From contig NZ_MAOC01000093.1 in NCBI RefSeq assembly GCF_001884135.1, positions 148,021 to 212,020 on the forward strand: a stretch of DNA of 64,000 nt, written 5' to 3'. The stretch's first letter is position 1. The number at the start of each line of letters is the position of its first letter. Made by a program: the position numbers and the translations under genes. Origin of the DNA: Bacillus nitratireducens (lineage in GTDB: Bacteria > Bacillota > Bacilli > Bacillales > Bacillaceae_G). The notes below the pieces were generated by a model, which worked only from the letters and a program-made list of their open reading frames with translations, was not told the DNA's origin and ran no database searches. Below, piece after piece: positions 53,783 to 63,200 of the stretch.

Positions 53783-55183
53783 TTATAAAAGTCCTAACCA
53801 ATGTACCAATTGTGTAGAGAGGAAAGTCACAACAATTGCAATAACAGTAGGGATTGCGAACGATAAGAATGTCCATTTTGCACTTTTTGTTTCTTTATAT
53901 ATGTTAACCAGTGTTGTTCCACAGGGGAAATGAAGGAGTGAGAACAACATTGTATTTAACGCTGTTAACCAAGTCCAACCATTTTCTAAGAATAGATTTT
54001 TAATTTGGTTAAAATCATCTATTTCAGTTAAAGCTCCAGTTGATAAATAAGACATTAATAAAATCGGGATAACAATTTCATTCGCTGGTAGTCCAAGAAT
54101 GAATGCAGCTAAAATAAACCCGTCAAGTCCTAACATTTTAGCGAATGGATCTAGGAAGTTTACAAAATACATAAGTAAGCTTGTGTCACCGATGAAAATG
54201 TTAGCGAGTAACCAAGTTAATGCAGCCGCAGGTGCAGCTACAACGATAGCTCGTTTTAAAACATAAATAGATTTATCGAGTGTTGCACGTACAATTGTAT
54301 TCCAAACTTTTGGCTTACGGTACGGTGGTAACTCAAGGGTGTAGTGAGTTGGCACACCTTTTAAAGCTGTTTTTGATAGTACCCAAGAAACAGTTAATGT
54401 CATAATAACACCAATTACAACCATTCCAACTACGACACCTGCAGTAACTAATGTTTGCATACTACCTGTATAACCAGCAGCCATAAATAATGAAGCCATT
54501 AAAATTAACATAGGCCAGCGACCGTTACAAGGAACGAAGTTGTTTGTTAAGATTGCAAGCATACGTTCACGTGGTGATTCAATAATACGTGTTGACATAA
54601 TAGCGGCTGCATTACAACCAAAGCCCATTGCCATTGTTAAAGATTGTTTGCCATGTGCACCGGAGCGTTTGAATAAGCGATCCATATTAAACGCGACACG
54701 TGGTAAGTATCCGTAGTTTTCTAATAGTGCGAACATAGGGAAAAAGATTGCCATAGGTGGTAACATAACGCTAATAACAGCACCGATACCACGGAATAAA
54801 CCAAGTATTAAAATGCCATGTAACCATTCGGGTGCATGCGCTGCTTGGAACCAAGATGTTAAATATCCTTCGGTCCATCCGAAGAATTCAGCAATCATAT
54901 CAGATGGTACGTTAGCGCCTGCAATTGTAAGATAAAAAATAATAGATAAAATACCGAGCATAATTGGGAATCCCCAGATGGGAGATGTGAAAATTTTATC
55001 TAGTTTTTCAGAACGATACAATTTATCAGTATTTGTATATTGAACAGACTCTTTACATATGCTTGCAGATGTTCGATAAATATCTCCGACAATATCATCT
55101 CGTATATCTTCTTTTGAGAGTGTTTGTGCATGTTGAATAATATAGTCTAATGGAAGAGCTTTACTGGCTGAGTGAGATTCCAT
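53783..55183 (-). CDS. feoB: FeoB membrane domain, encoded separately
   Basis: A 466-residue protein equal to the membrane part of FeoB, the ferrous iron transporter. It starts with a short helical segment, then a Gate domain (PIWGFPIMLGILSIIFYL region), the conserved GFGCNAAAIMSTR and NNFVPCNGRWPML with the metal-binding Cys, and a second Gate half with LPANEIVIPI. The G domain is missing here and is encoded by the overlapping upstream gene. The ORFs overlap by 23 bases (GGGAGG, seven bases before its ATG), so translation is coupled. Confidence 0.9.
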   Translation of the reverse strand: MESHSASKALPLDYIIQHAQTLSKEDIRDDIVGDIYRTSASICKESVQYTNTDKLYRSEKLDKIFTSPIWGFPIMLGILSIIFYLTIAGANVPSDMIAEFFGWTEGYLTSWFQAAHAPEWLHGILILGLFRGIGAVISVMLPPMAIFFPMFALLENYGYLPRVAFNMDRLFKRSGAHGKQSLTMAMGFGCNAAAIMSTRIIESPRERMLAILTNNFVPCNGRWPMLILMASLFMAAGYTGSMQTLVTAGVVVGMVVIGVIMTLTVSWVLSKTALKGVPTHYTLELPPYRKPKVWNTIVRATLDKSIYVLKRAIVVAAPAAALTWLLANIFIGDTSLLMYFVNFLDPFAKMLGLDGFILAAFILGLPANEIVIPILLMSYLSTGALTEIDDFNQIKNLFLENGWTWLTALNTMLFSLLHFPCGTTLVNIYKETKSAKWTFLSFAIPTVIAIVVTFLSTQLVHWLGLL

Positions 55184-55883
55184 TCATTACGACCTCCCTT
55201 ACAAGTGGTTCATTATGGTGTTTTTGGAGTGTAGTTAAGAAATTTTTATCTCCATCTAATATACGTAACGCAATCCAACGTGCTGGATACGTATCACCGA
55301 ACACTTTATAAATTTGTGGTTCTAATTCCTGAATCATACTTTCGATTTTTTCACTGTAAGAAATTTTAATTGGTGTTGGAATTAATTTTTTATTTGCTAC
55401 TTTAGCGATAACACTTAGCAAATGTCCAATACCTACTCGGTTACGAGCAGAAATCTTAACTACAGGTACACCGAGCGATTTTGCTAATTTCTTTTCATCA
55501 ATAACGATGCCTTTTTTCTCCGCTTCATCAATTAAATTAATACAAATGACTACATTGCTTGTCATTTCCATCACTTGGAGGGCTAAATTTAAATTTCTTT
55601 CCATTGCAGTTGCATCTATAACAACTACAGTTACTTCTGGTTTTTCAAATATAATATAATCTCTTGCTACTTCTTCATCCGCAGAATTTGAATATAGTGA
55701 GTAAGTGCCAGGTAAATCTATTAATGTATATTTACTTCCGTTATGTTCATATTCCCCTTCAGCTTTTAAAACAGTTTTTCCCGTCCAGTTTCCAGTATGT
55801 TGTTTTAAGCCTGTTAAAGTATTAAATAATGTACTTTTCCCGGTATTCGGGTTGCCAGCTAAAGCAATGCGATGTTTGCTCAT
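55161..55883 (-). CDS. feoB: FeoB GTPase domain, encoded separately
   Basis: A 240-residue protein that is the N-terminal half of FeoB. G1 is GNPNTGKST (residues 10-18), G3 is DLPGTYSL, G4 is NLIDEAE and G5 lies near SARNRVG. The G2 region reads TGNWTGKTV where FeoB normally has VGNWPGVTV. After the G domain comes a helical GDI-like part. It overlaps feoA by four bases and the membrane half by 23 bases. GTP binding should regulate Fe2+ uptake through the separate channel protein. Confidence 0.9.
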   Translation of the reverse strand: MSKHRIALAGNPNTGKSTLFNTLTGLKQHTGNWTGKTVLKAEGEYEHNGSKYTLIDLPGTYSLYSNSADEEVARDYIIFEKPEVTVVVIDATAMERNLNLALQVMEMTSNVVICINLIDEAEKKGIVIDEKKLAKSLGVPVVKISARNRVGIGHLLSVIAKVANKKLIPTPIKISYSEKIESMIQELEPQIYKVFGDTYPARWIALRILDGDKNFLTTLQKHHNEPLVREVVMNGISLSQ

Positions 55884-56137
55884 CTGAAATCATCTCCTAT
55901 TAATACCCCGAAAATAAGGGAACTTTCTTCCTTACGTAGTGCAATAGTTGTGTTGCTTACTTGATAAGCGACCGGATCTCCAAGTGGACTGCGTTGTAAT
56001 ACTTTAATCGTTGCCCCAGGGATAAATCCTAAGTCTAATAAACGTCGTTTCATAGTTCCTTCTAATTGTATCTTCTCAATTTGTACAAACTCTCCTGTTT
56101 TAAATTCAGAAAGTGGTTTTGTATTAGCCGATACCAT
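55880..56137 (-). CDS. feoA: FeoA, small ferrous-iron transport protein
   Basis: An 85-residue SH3-like protein that works with FeoB. Its features are the early LSEFKTGEFVQIEKI, LDLGFIPGATIKVLQ and a final QVSNTTIALRKEE. It is the first gene of the feoA-feoB-feoB operon and its stop overlaps the start of the G-domain gene. I found no clear Fur box in the upstream spacer. Confidence 0.9.
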   Translation of the reverse strand: MVSANTKPLSEFKTGEFVQIEKIQLEGTMKRRLLDLGFIPGATIKVLQRSPLGDPVAYQVSNTTIALRKEESSLIFGVLIGDDFR

Positions 56138-56649
56138 AAAAGTTACCCCATCTCTATATTGTTAGTTTAAGTTTAAAAAGTTTCCTAAGGTAAACTTTTT
56201 GTTAGTAATATAGTAGACCACATTGAATGATGCTGTCAATTAGTACTTTAAAAATATTCAATTATTTTTAGAATTGTTCCAATTTATTTAGTTGTACCAA
56301 AAAATATTACTGAAATTCTTCGCAATGTAAATAAAGTAAGGGTGTAAAACCTTAAAAATATAGGGTGATTGTAAATGTAGTTTTAATCTAAAGGGGAAAA
56401 TGCAGAAAATTATTTACACTAGCTTTACATTGTTAAGATTAAATTTACAATAATGCATGTTTAGTGTGGATTTTGTTGGGTTCTTTAACTATAAATGTTG
56501 GGATTCCTAGCTTTTAAGGGTTATTATCGCCATTTACTTAAAATTAAAAATTGCTTAACACTCACATAATATTGTTGTCCTACAATGAATTTGTGTTCGA
56601 AAAAAGTAGACGAATGTGAAAAGTGATAATCCAAATGGGGGTACAAGAC
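56138..56649. other. Divergent feoA-pstS intergenic region
   Basis: About 510 bases with promoters for both directions. It holds a Pho-box array (56413-56449) oriented towards pstS and three scattered TGTAAA hexamers (56326, 56343, 56370) in the opposite orientation. No coding region is seen. Confidence 0.7.
56413..56449 (+). promoter_or_regulatory. Pho-box array upstream of pstS
   Basis: TTTACA occurs at 56413, 56424 and 56444, with TTAAGA at 56433. The first pair has the 11-base period of the B. subtilis PhoP box (TTHAYA with 4-6 base spacers). It is 200 bases before the pstS start. Confidence 0.72.
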
Positions 56650-57552
56650 ATGGTTATGAAAAAGGGTATTAAATTTTCTTTAGCGGCTTTAGTGGTAGCA
56701 GGAGCATTAGTTGGATGTGGGAAAGCAGAAGATACAGCTAGTAAAGGTAATGCTAAAGGAAGCGATAATGCAAAACAAGAATTGTCAGGTACGATTGCAG
56801 CTGCAGGTTCTACAGCGCTTCAACCTCTTGCAGAGGAAGCTGGAAAGAAATTCATGGAGAAAAATTCAAAAGTTTCTATTCAAGTTCAAGGTGGCGGTAG
56901 TGGAACAGGGATTAACCAAGTAGCATCTGGTGCAGTGCAAATTGGGAATTCAGATGTGCCGGCTGCAGATAAAATAAAAGATGCTGAAAAAGCAAAAGAA
57001 TTAGTAGATAACAAAGTTGCGGGTATTGCATTCGCGCTTGTCGTAAATAAAGATGTAAAAGTTGATAACTTAACAGTACAACAAGTACAAGATATCTTCA
57101 CTGGAAAAGTAACGAACTGGAAAGAAGTAGGCGGAAAAGATGAAAAAATCAACGTAATTAACCGTCCGGCTTCATCTGGTACACGTGCTACTTTTGAAAA
57201 GACAGTTATGAAAGACGCGAAAATTAATGATGGAACTGGTACAACACAAGATTCTAATGGTGCTGTAGAGCAAGCGATTAACTCTACTCCAGGTTCAGTT
57301 AGTTACTTAGCAATGTCTTACATGGTTGGTGAGAAAAAAGGTGCGTTACAGACGGTTAAAATTGATGGATCTGAACCGAAAGTTGAAAATATTTCGTCTG
57401 GTAAATATCCATTCTGGTCTTACGAGTACATGGTAACGAAAGGTGAGGCGAAGGAAGCGACTAAGGCTTACATCGACTATGTAAAAGGTAAAGACTTTGA
57501 AAAACAAGTAGAAGATATGGGTTACATTCCGATGTCTAAATTAAATAAGTAA
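56650..57552 (+). CDS. pstS: Phosphate-binding lipoprotein
   Basis: A 300-residue solute-binding lipoprotein of the high-affinity phosphate ABC transporter. The lipobox ALVGC ends at residue 23. Phosphate-binding loops are recognisable: GSTALQPLAEEAG, GGSGTGINQV, GNSDVPA and NRPASSGTRATFEK. I place the start at ATG 56650, eight bases after GGGGG; the frame from 56623 is too long. It precedes pstC and pstA. Confidence 0.94.
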   Translation: MVMKKGIKFSLAALVVAGALVGCGKAEDTASKGNAKGSDNAKQELSGTIAAAGSTALQPLAEEAGKKFMEKNSKVSIQVQGGGSGTGINQVASGAVQIGNSDVPAADKIKDAEKAKELVDNKVAGIAFALVVNKDVKVDNLTVQQVQDIFTGKVTNWKEVGGKDEKINVINRPASSGTRATFEKTVMKDAKINDGTGTTQDSNGAVEQAINSTPGSVSYLAMSYMVGEKKGALQTVKIDGSEPKVENISSGKYPFWSYEYMVTKGEAKEATKAYIDYVKGKDFEKQVEDMGYIPMSKLNK

Positions 57553-57575
57553 TAAAATTTATGGGGCTGGCTGCA

Positions 57576-57619
57576 AGGTCAGTCCTGTTCATTTCAATCT
57601 ATGAAGTGGGGTCTGACCT
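57576..57619 (+). promoter_or_regulatory. Intercistronic stem-loop between pstS and pstC
   Basis: AGGTCAG (57576-57582) pairs with CTGACCT (57613-57619), and inside it TTCAT (57588-57592) pairs with ATGAA (57601-57605). There is no T run, so it is more likely an mRNA-stability or processing element that keeps pstS higher than pstC. Confidence 0.5.
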
Positions 57620-58513
57620 GTGATGAAGGGGAAAAAACAAATTAATTACGTAAAGAGTGAATATATAGGAAGATCACTTGTTACGTTTTGCGGTATTTTT
57701 ATTGTTCTTGTTACATTAGCTATTATTGCGTTTATTTGCGGAAAAGGAATTCAATCATTCACGCAAAGTGGTATCTCATTTACTGAGGTGTTAACATCGA
57801 CAAAATGGAATCCAAATGCTGATCAAGGCACGTATGGTGCTGTAATCTTTATTGTAGGTTCGACGCTTGTATCGTTAGGTGCGGTCGTTATTAGTGCACC
57901 GATTGCTATAGCTCTTGCTATATTCATGAATTTAATTTCGCCGAAGTTTGGGAATAAAGTATTGAAGCCTGTTTTGGAATTATTAGTTGGTATTCCGTCA
58001 GTTGTATACGGATTATTGGGGGTTACAATTTTAGTTCCTCTATTACGTGATTCGTTTGGTGGAGTAGGCTTTAGTTTGATTGCAGGTATTATTGTGCTAA
58101 GTATTATGATTTTACCTACTATTGCTAGTATCGCTTCTGATGCAATACGCTCTGTTCCATTTGATTACTTGGAAGCTTCTTACGGTTTAGGATCAACGAA
58201 ATGGCAAGCGATTAGCCGAGTGATTGTTCCAGCTGCAAAACAAGGGATTTTAACAGGTATAGTTTTAGGTTTAGCGCGTGCTTTTGGTGAAGCATTAGCG
58301 GTTCAAATGGTAATCGGGAACACGATTAAATTACCAGAAGGAATATATAGTCCGACAGCAACGTTAACGGGTATTCTGACAATGGATATGACGAATACAT
58401 TGAACGGAACAGCTTGGAACAATGCGTTATGGACTTTAGCGATGATTTTACTTGTTATTTCATTCCTGTTTATTTTAGTAATTCGAGCGATTGGGCAAAG
58501 AGGTGAGCGATAA
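57620..58513 (+). CDS. pstC: Phosphate ABC transporter permease PstC
   Basis: A 297-residue inner-membrane permease with six TM segments. Typical PstC text includes LELLVGIPSVVYGLLGV and the EAA loop DYLEASYGLGSTKWQAISRVIVPAA in part. GTG 57620 has GGGG eight bases upstream; ATG 57623 is an equally possible start. PstA follows after two bases. Confidence 0.93.
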   Translation: MMKGKKQINYVKSEYIGRSLVTFCGIFIVLVTLAIIAFICGKGIQSFTQSGISFTEVLTSTKWNPNADQGTYGAVIFIVGSTLVSLGAVVISAPIAIALAIFMNLISPKFGNKVLKPVLELLVGIPSVVYGLLGVTILVPLLRDSFGGVGFSLIAGIIVLSIMILPTIASIASDAIRSVPFDYLEASYGLGSTKWQAISRVIVPAAKQGILTGIVLGLARAFGEALAVQMVIGNTIKLPEGIYSPTATLTGILTMDMTNTLNGTAWNNALWTLAMILLVISFLFILVIRAIGQRGER

Positions 58514-58515
58514 TA

Positions 58516-59436
58516 ATGAATGCAAGAACGGTAAATAAAGTTTGGACAGGTATCTTTTATGCAGTTGCGGCTTTAGTTGTGGCTTTGCTAGTGTTCTTAG
58601 TGTTTGAAATTCTGCAAAAGGGATGGGGATTTTGGGATCCTAGTTTCTTATTTGGAGAACCCAGTAATACAAGAGCTGGTGGTGGAATTGGTCCGCAATT
58701 ATTCAATTCCTTCTACATGCTTGTTATAACGCTTGTTATATCTATTCCTCTTGGATTAGGTGCTGGAATATATTTAGCGGAGTATGCAAGACAAGGTCGT
58801 TTTTTAAGTTTTGTTCGTTTATGTATTGAGACGATGGCGTCTTTACCTTCTATTGTTGTTGGACTATTTGGTTTGTTAGTGTTTGTTACAATGACAGGCT
58901 GGGGATACACGGTAATGGGTGGTGCTCTTGCTTTAACTATTTTAAACTTACCAGGTTTAACACGTGTTTGTGAAAATGCGATTTCAGAAGTTCCTCATAA
59001 TGTAAAAGAGGCGAGTCTTGGATTAGGTGCGACAAAGTGGCAAACGATCGTGCGTATTATTATCCCGTCGTCATTGCCACAAATTATTACAGGTGTTATT
59101 TTAGCGGCTGGCCGTATATTTGGTGAAGCAGCGGCATTAATTTACACAGCGGGTTTAACATCTCCAATTTTAAATTCAGCAGCGGACTTCTCGAGTCCTG
59201 CGCATCCTTTAAATCCATTTAGACCAGCTGAAACGTTAGCGGTTCATATTTGGAAGTTGAATTCTGAAGGGATTATCCCAGATGCGAAGTTAATTGCGAC
59301 AAAATCTGCAGCTGTATTAATTATTATGGTATTACTATTCAATGTCATTTCACGCTTGGTAGCATCTGTATTGCATAAGCGCTTTACGGGAACGAAAAGA
59401 AAAAGTAAAACGACGAAGAAGGTAAAAGCGGCATAA
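58516..59436 (+). CDS. pstA: Phosphate ABC transporter permease PstA
   Basis: A 306-residue permease, partner of PstC. The family part ETMASLPSIVVGLFGLLVFV and the EAA loop HNVKEASLGLGATKWQTIVRI, in part, are clear, and a Lys-rich tail ends the protein. It is the last gene of the operon and is followed by a terminator. No ATPase gene (pstB) or phoU follows in the window. Confidence 0.93.
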   Translation: MNARTVNKVWTGIFYAVAALVVALLVFLVFEILQKGWGFWDPSFLFGEPSNTRAGGGIGPQLFNSFYMLVITLVISIPLGLGAGIYLAEYARQGRFLSFVRLCIETMASLPSIVVGLFGLLVFVTMTGWGYTVMGGALALTILNLPGLTRVCENAISEVPHNVKEASLGLGATKWQTIVRIIIPSSLPQIITGVILAAGRIFGEAAALIYTAGLTSPILNSAADFSSPAHPLNPFRPAETLAVHIWKLNSEGIIPDAKLIATKSAAVLIIMVLLFNVISRLVASVLHKRFTGTKRKSKTTKKVKAA

Positions 59437-59446
59437 GTTGAAGATG

Positions 59447-59480
59447 AAAACTCTCTGTTTATAAAACAGAGAGTTTTTTT
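59447..59480 (+). terminator. Intrinsic terminator after pstA
   Basis: AAAACTCTCTGTTT and AACAGAGAGTTTT with T run, ten bases after the pstA stop. It confirms that the operon ends without pstB. Confidence 0.92.
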
Positions 59481-59574
59481 ACGGTCATTTTGTTGTTGGC
59501 AGGAAAAGAAGAAGAGTGACCGAATAGGTACTTGATATATAGAAATTGGGATGAAAATAGGGAGGGATTTGGAA

Positions 59575-60114
59575 GTGTTTTTTCTGCAAATGTCGGGGTT
59601 TCCTGGGTCTGGGAAATCGACACTTTCTAAGTATATCGCTAAATTAACAGGTGCTGTTATTGTAGATCATGACGTCGTGAAATCAGCTTTATTAAAATCA
59701 TTAAAGGAAAAAGGTGTTGAACCAACAGTGGTTGGAGGAATCTCCTATGATATTGAGTGGGAACTGATCGATCTTTTGTTGGAGCAAGAGCACAGTGTGA
59801 TATTAGATAGTCCGTGTCTCTACGAAGGGATGGTTAAAAAAGGAATAGATTTATGTCAGAAACATGGTGCTACATATAAATATATTGAATGTTATCTTAA
59901 TAATATAGAAGAAATTAATCGTAGGTTACAAACGCGTGAACGTAAGATAAGTCAAATTACAAAAGTAGGATCAGAAGTAGCATTTCAAAAATGTCTGGCT
60001 GGCAGTAAAAGGCCTTTACATGGTGAATATCTTATTGTGGATTCTGGAGAGCCGCTAGAGAAGTATGGTAAAAAAGTGATGGATTATATTTATCCCGCTA
60101 TTTGTGGGAAGTAA
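59575..60114 (+). CDS. P-loop ATPase/kinase (AAA_33-like)
   Basis: A 179-residue P-loop kinase. The Walker A motif is GFPGSGKST (residues 8-16); an Asp pair follows in IVDHDVVKSALL, and LDSPCLYEGMVKKG and a lid with RRLQTRERK are visible. It is of the type that phosphorylates small molecules (shikimate/gluconate/chloramphenicol kinase-like), but the substrate is unknown. GTG 59575 is chosen, since GGGAGGG lies eight bases upstream; ATG 59551 has no good site. It stands alone between the pst operon and a bcr-like repeat. Confidence 0.75.
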   Translation: MFFLQMSGFPGSGKSTLSKYIAKLTGAVIVDHDVVKSALLKSLKEKGVEPTVVGGISYDIEWELIDLLLEQEHSVILDSPCLYEGMVKKGIDLCQKHGATYKYIECYLNNIEEINRRLQTRERKISQITKVGSEVAFQKCLAGSKRPLHGEYLIVDSGEPLEKYGKKVMDYIYPAICGK

Positions 60115-60231
60115 AACTCCCACCTCAAAATTCAGCTGGAGCAAAGGAGTTAGATGGGGGCTAAACTGCCCGTAAACGCCCGATTGGTGCGGGCTAATAA
60201 TAAACCCCCACTGATTAAAGTTTCACTTTAT
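60104..60231 (-). repeat. Dispersed bcr-like repeat, longest copy
   Basis: Read on the minus strand it starts ATAAAGTGAAACTTTAATCA, then GTGGGGGTTTA, AGCCCGCACCAATCGGGC, GTTTACGGGCAGTTTAGCCC, and ends GGTGGGAGTTTTAC. Nested GC-rich arms make a stable structure. It looks like a nearly full bcr1-type element of the B. cereus group, as I remember that family. Its far end overlaps the 3' end of the kinase gene. Confidence 0.75.
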
Positions 60232-60249
60232 GGATAGGTAGAGGGATAC

Positions 60250-60287
60250 AAAAGACGTTATCTTCAATTATGAAGATAACGTCTTTT
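60250..60287 (-). terminator. Intrinsic terminator of the RND exporter gene
   Basis: AAAAGACGTTATCTTCA and TGAAGATAACGTCTTTT around ATTA. Confidence 0.92.
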
Positions 60288-60290
60288 GGT

Positions 60291-63200
60291 TTAAATATCA
60301 GGTGTTTCTGTAGAAGTACTTATTTTTCTGCGGGAGCGTCTTTTTCTCCCGATTTTATCTAATAGTTCATACATAACAGGAACAACTACTAATGTAAGAA
60401 CGGTTGAAACGGCTAAGCCGCCAATTACAACGACAGCTAGACTTTTTGATACCATGCTGCCCGCTTGAGATTGGCCGAATAGTAGTGGTAGCATAGCGAC
60501 GATTGTTGTTATGGCTGTCATAATAATTGGACGTAATCGAGTGGAGCCGGCTTCTAATAGGGCTTCTCTTGTTTCCATACCGTTTTCTCGATTTTGTTGG
60601 ACTCTTTCTATTAATACAATAGCATTTGTAACGACAATTCCGATTAACATTAATGCGCCAATCAAGGAATTTACATCAACTGGTGTTCTGGAAATGATTA
60701 ATCCTAAAATACCTCCGACAGCAGCTAATGGCAAGGAGAATAAAATTGCAAAAGGAGCACGCGCCTGCCCGAATGTGATGACCATAATTAAATATACAAT
60801 CCCGATTGCAATCCCCATAATTTTAAATAAATCAGTGAAGTTCTCTTGCATAGATTCAGTAGCACCTGCGATATTTACTTTTGCCCCGTTAGGTAAATCT
60901 AAGTCGGCTATCGCTTTGTTTACTTCTGCGCTTACTTTACTTAAATCGTCACTTGAAGCTTCTGCAGTAATTTGAATCGTTTCTTTCCCGTCTTTATGGA
61001 AGATTTCCGTTTGAAGTTGTTTTTCTGAAATAGTTGCAATGTCTTTTAAAGGAATTGGTCCGTTAATAGGTGATAGTATGTTTGTGTTTAAAATATCTTC
61101 TTGTTTGTTAATGGATGCCTTTTTATGTTCTATCATAATAGTTGTTTTTTCATTATTGATTGAGATTTCCCCAATAGGAGATTTCTTCATAAGGAATGAT
61201 ACTTGTTGTGCTGCTAATTCAGGTGTTAAACCTAGTTGCTCAGCCTTTGTTTGATCGATATGAATTTGCCATTCTTTTTTAGATTCTTCTATATTTGTTT
61301 TTACTTTGGAAAGAGAATCCATGCTTTTTAGTTTTGTTTCGACGATGTTAGCGGTCTTTTGTAAATTTGTTTCGTTAGTAGCTGTTACATTAAATTGTAA
61401 GTTGTTTCCGCCTCCGGAGTCAGAGTAACTCGTTTTTATATAATCAAGTTCAGCTGGTTCGAAAGCTGTATGTTCTTTTTTTAATTCTTTAATATATTGG
61501 TCGATGTCAGATCCTTTTTTAAAGACTACAAATATAGTTGCAAGATTGTTTTGAGTGGTCTGTCCCCATTGTGCATCTTCTGCGCTAGATCCCATTCGCA
61601 AAATAACATCTGTTACATCAGAATTAGAGAGGAGTTTCTTTTCGAAATTAAAGGCTTTTTGTTTTTTAGCTTCAGAATCATAATCAGCTGGAAACGTCAT
61701 GTTAACGGAAAGCATTGTATCGTCCTCAGACTTTATGTTCGCTTTCGGAAGTAGTATGTAGGCTGCAATTGATCCTGCAAATAATAAAAAAGAAGTGAGT
61801 AGAATGATAAACTTATGAGAAAGAGCCCACTTTAATGTAGCGACATATCGCGGTGAAGAATGTGAATTGCGACGTTTTGTTTTTTTGAGCAGTAAAAAAG
61901 CCATAAGTGGAACGACTGTTAATGCCACAATTAAGGAAGAAAGTATAGAATATACAACTGCTAACACCATAGGTAACATTAGTTTTCCGATTACTCCCGA
62001 TACGAGACCGATAGGTAAAAAAACGGCGACTGTCGTTAAGGTAGAAGAGGTAATTGCGACGGCGACCTCTTTTGTTGCATCGAGAATAATATCTTTAGAG
62101 AAAGGTTCTTTTTGTAAACGACGGAAAATGTTCTCAATGACAACGATACTATCATCGACGAGGCGTCCGACTGCAACGGCTAAGCCACCTAGAGTTAAAA
62201 TGTTAAGTGTGATGTTAGATTGGTGGAGTAAAAATAGTGTTAATAGGATAGATAATGGGATACTGACGACAGCGATGAGTGTTGTTCGAAAGCTACGTAA
62301 AAAGATTAAGATAATGAGAGTCGCGGCAATGGCCCCAAGGATTACTTCTTTGCCCATACTAGTAACGGCATTTTCAACTTGCTCATGAGTTGAAGCTAAA
62401 AGTTTAATAGAATACTGATCTTTATATTGCTTACTTATATCTTTAATCTTTTTATCAATCTCTTTTCCAATTGCAACCGCGTTTTTACTCGGCTCTTTCA
62501 TGATGACTAATCCTGTTCCTTCTTCTCCGTTTATGTGTGAGATTGTATCGTAATGTTGTTTTAGTTCAATTTGAGCGACATCTTGTAATTTTACTTGAGG
62601 TGTAACGGTGATGTTTTTTATGTCATTTACATTTTTTATATCCCCGATGACACGAAGATTGTATTCTTCTTTATTAACGGTAATTGCTCCGGCTGGAGTG
62701 GAAGTTTCTTTTCCTTGTAAAACTGTTAATACTTGCTGTGATGTTACGTTTTTATCTTTTAGTTGGTTAGGATCAAGTACGATGGATAATTCGGAAGTTG
62801 ATTTTCCGAAAAACATAACATTGGCAACACCATCAATGCTTTCGAGTTGTGGTACGATTTCTTTCTCGATTTGTTTTTCGTCAGCTTTTGAAAATCCGTT
62901 TTGCTTCTGGATGGTGATTTGAGCGAGTGGAATCATAGAAGTATTTAATTGACTAACTACAGGCTTAGTTACATCTTTAGGTAATTTAATTGTATTAATT
63001 GCTTTCTCGACTTCGCGTGCCGCGTCTTTCATATTTGCCTTGGATGTATATGCGATGTCGATGCGTGATAACCCTTCATGTGTAGAAGAGGTGATGCCAT
63101 CGATATGTTCTAAATTACGAAATTGTTTTTCGAGAGGGTCAGTCACGTCCTTGGTCATCGTTTCAGCATCGAGCCCTTGAGACAATGTCGTAACAGTTAT

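Noticed and set aside
53682-53933. 83-codon plus-strand ORF
   Set aside because: It overlaps the terminator and the 3' end of feoB in antisense; it also overlaps the better-supported 41-codon ger gene.
56138-56400. Fur box upstream of feoA
   Set aside because: No sequence close to the 19-bp Fur inverted repeat was seen; iron control is expected from family knowledge but not visible.
60511-62388. Long plus-strand ORFs opposite the RND exporter
   Set aside because: All lie within the exporter gene on the other strand and show no domain or start signal.
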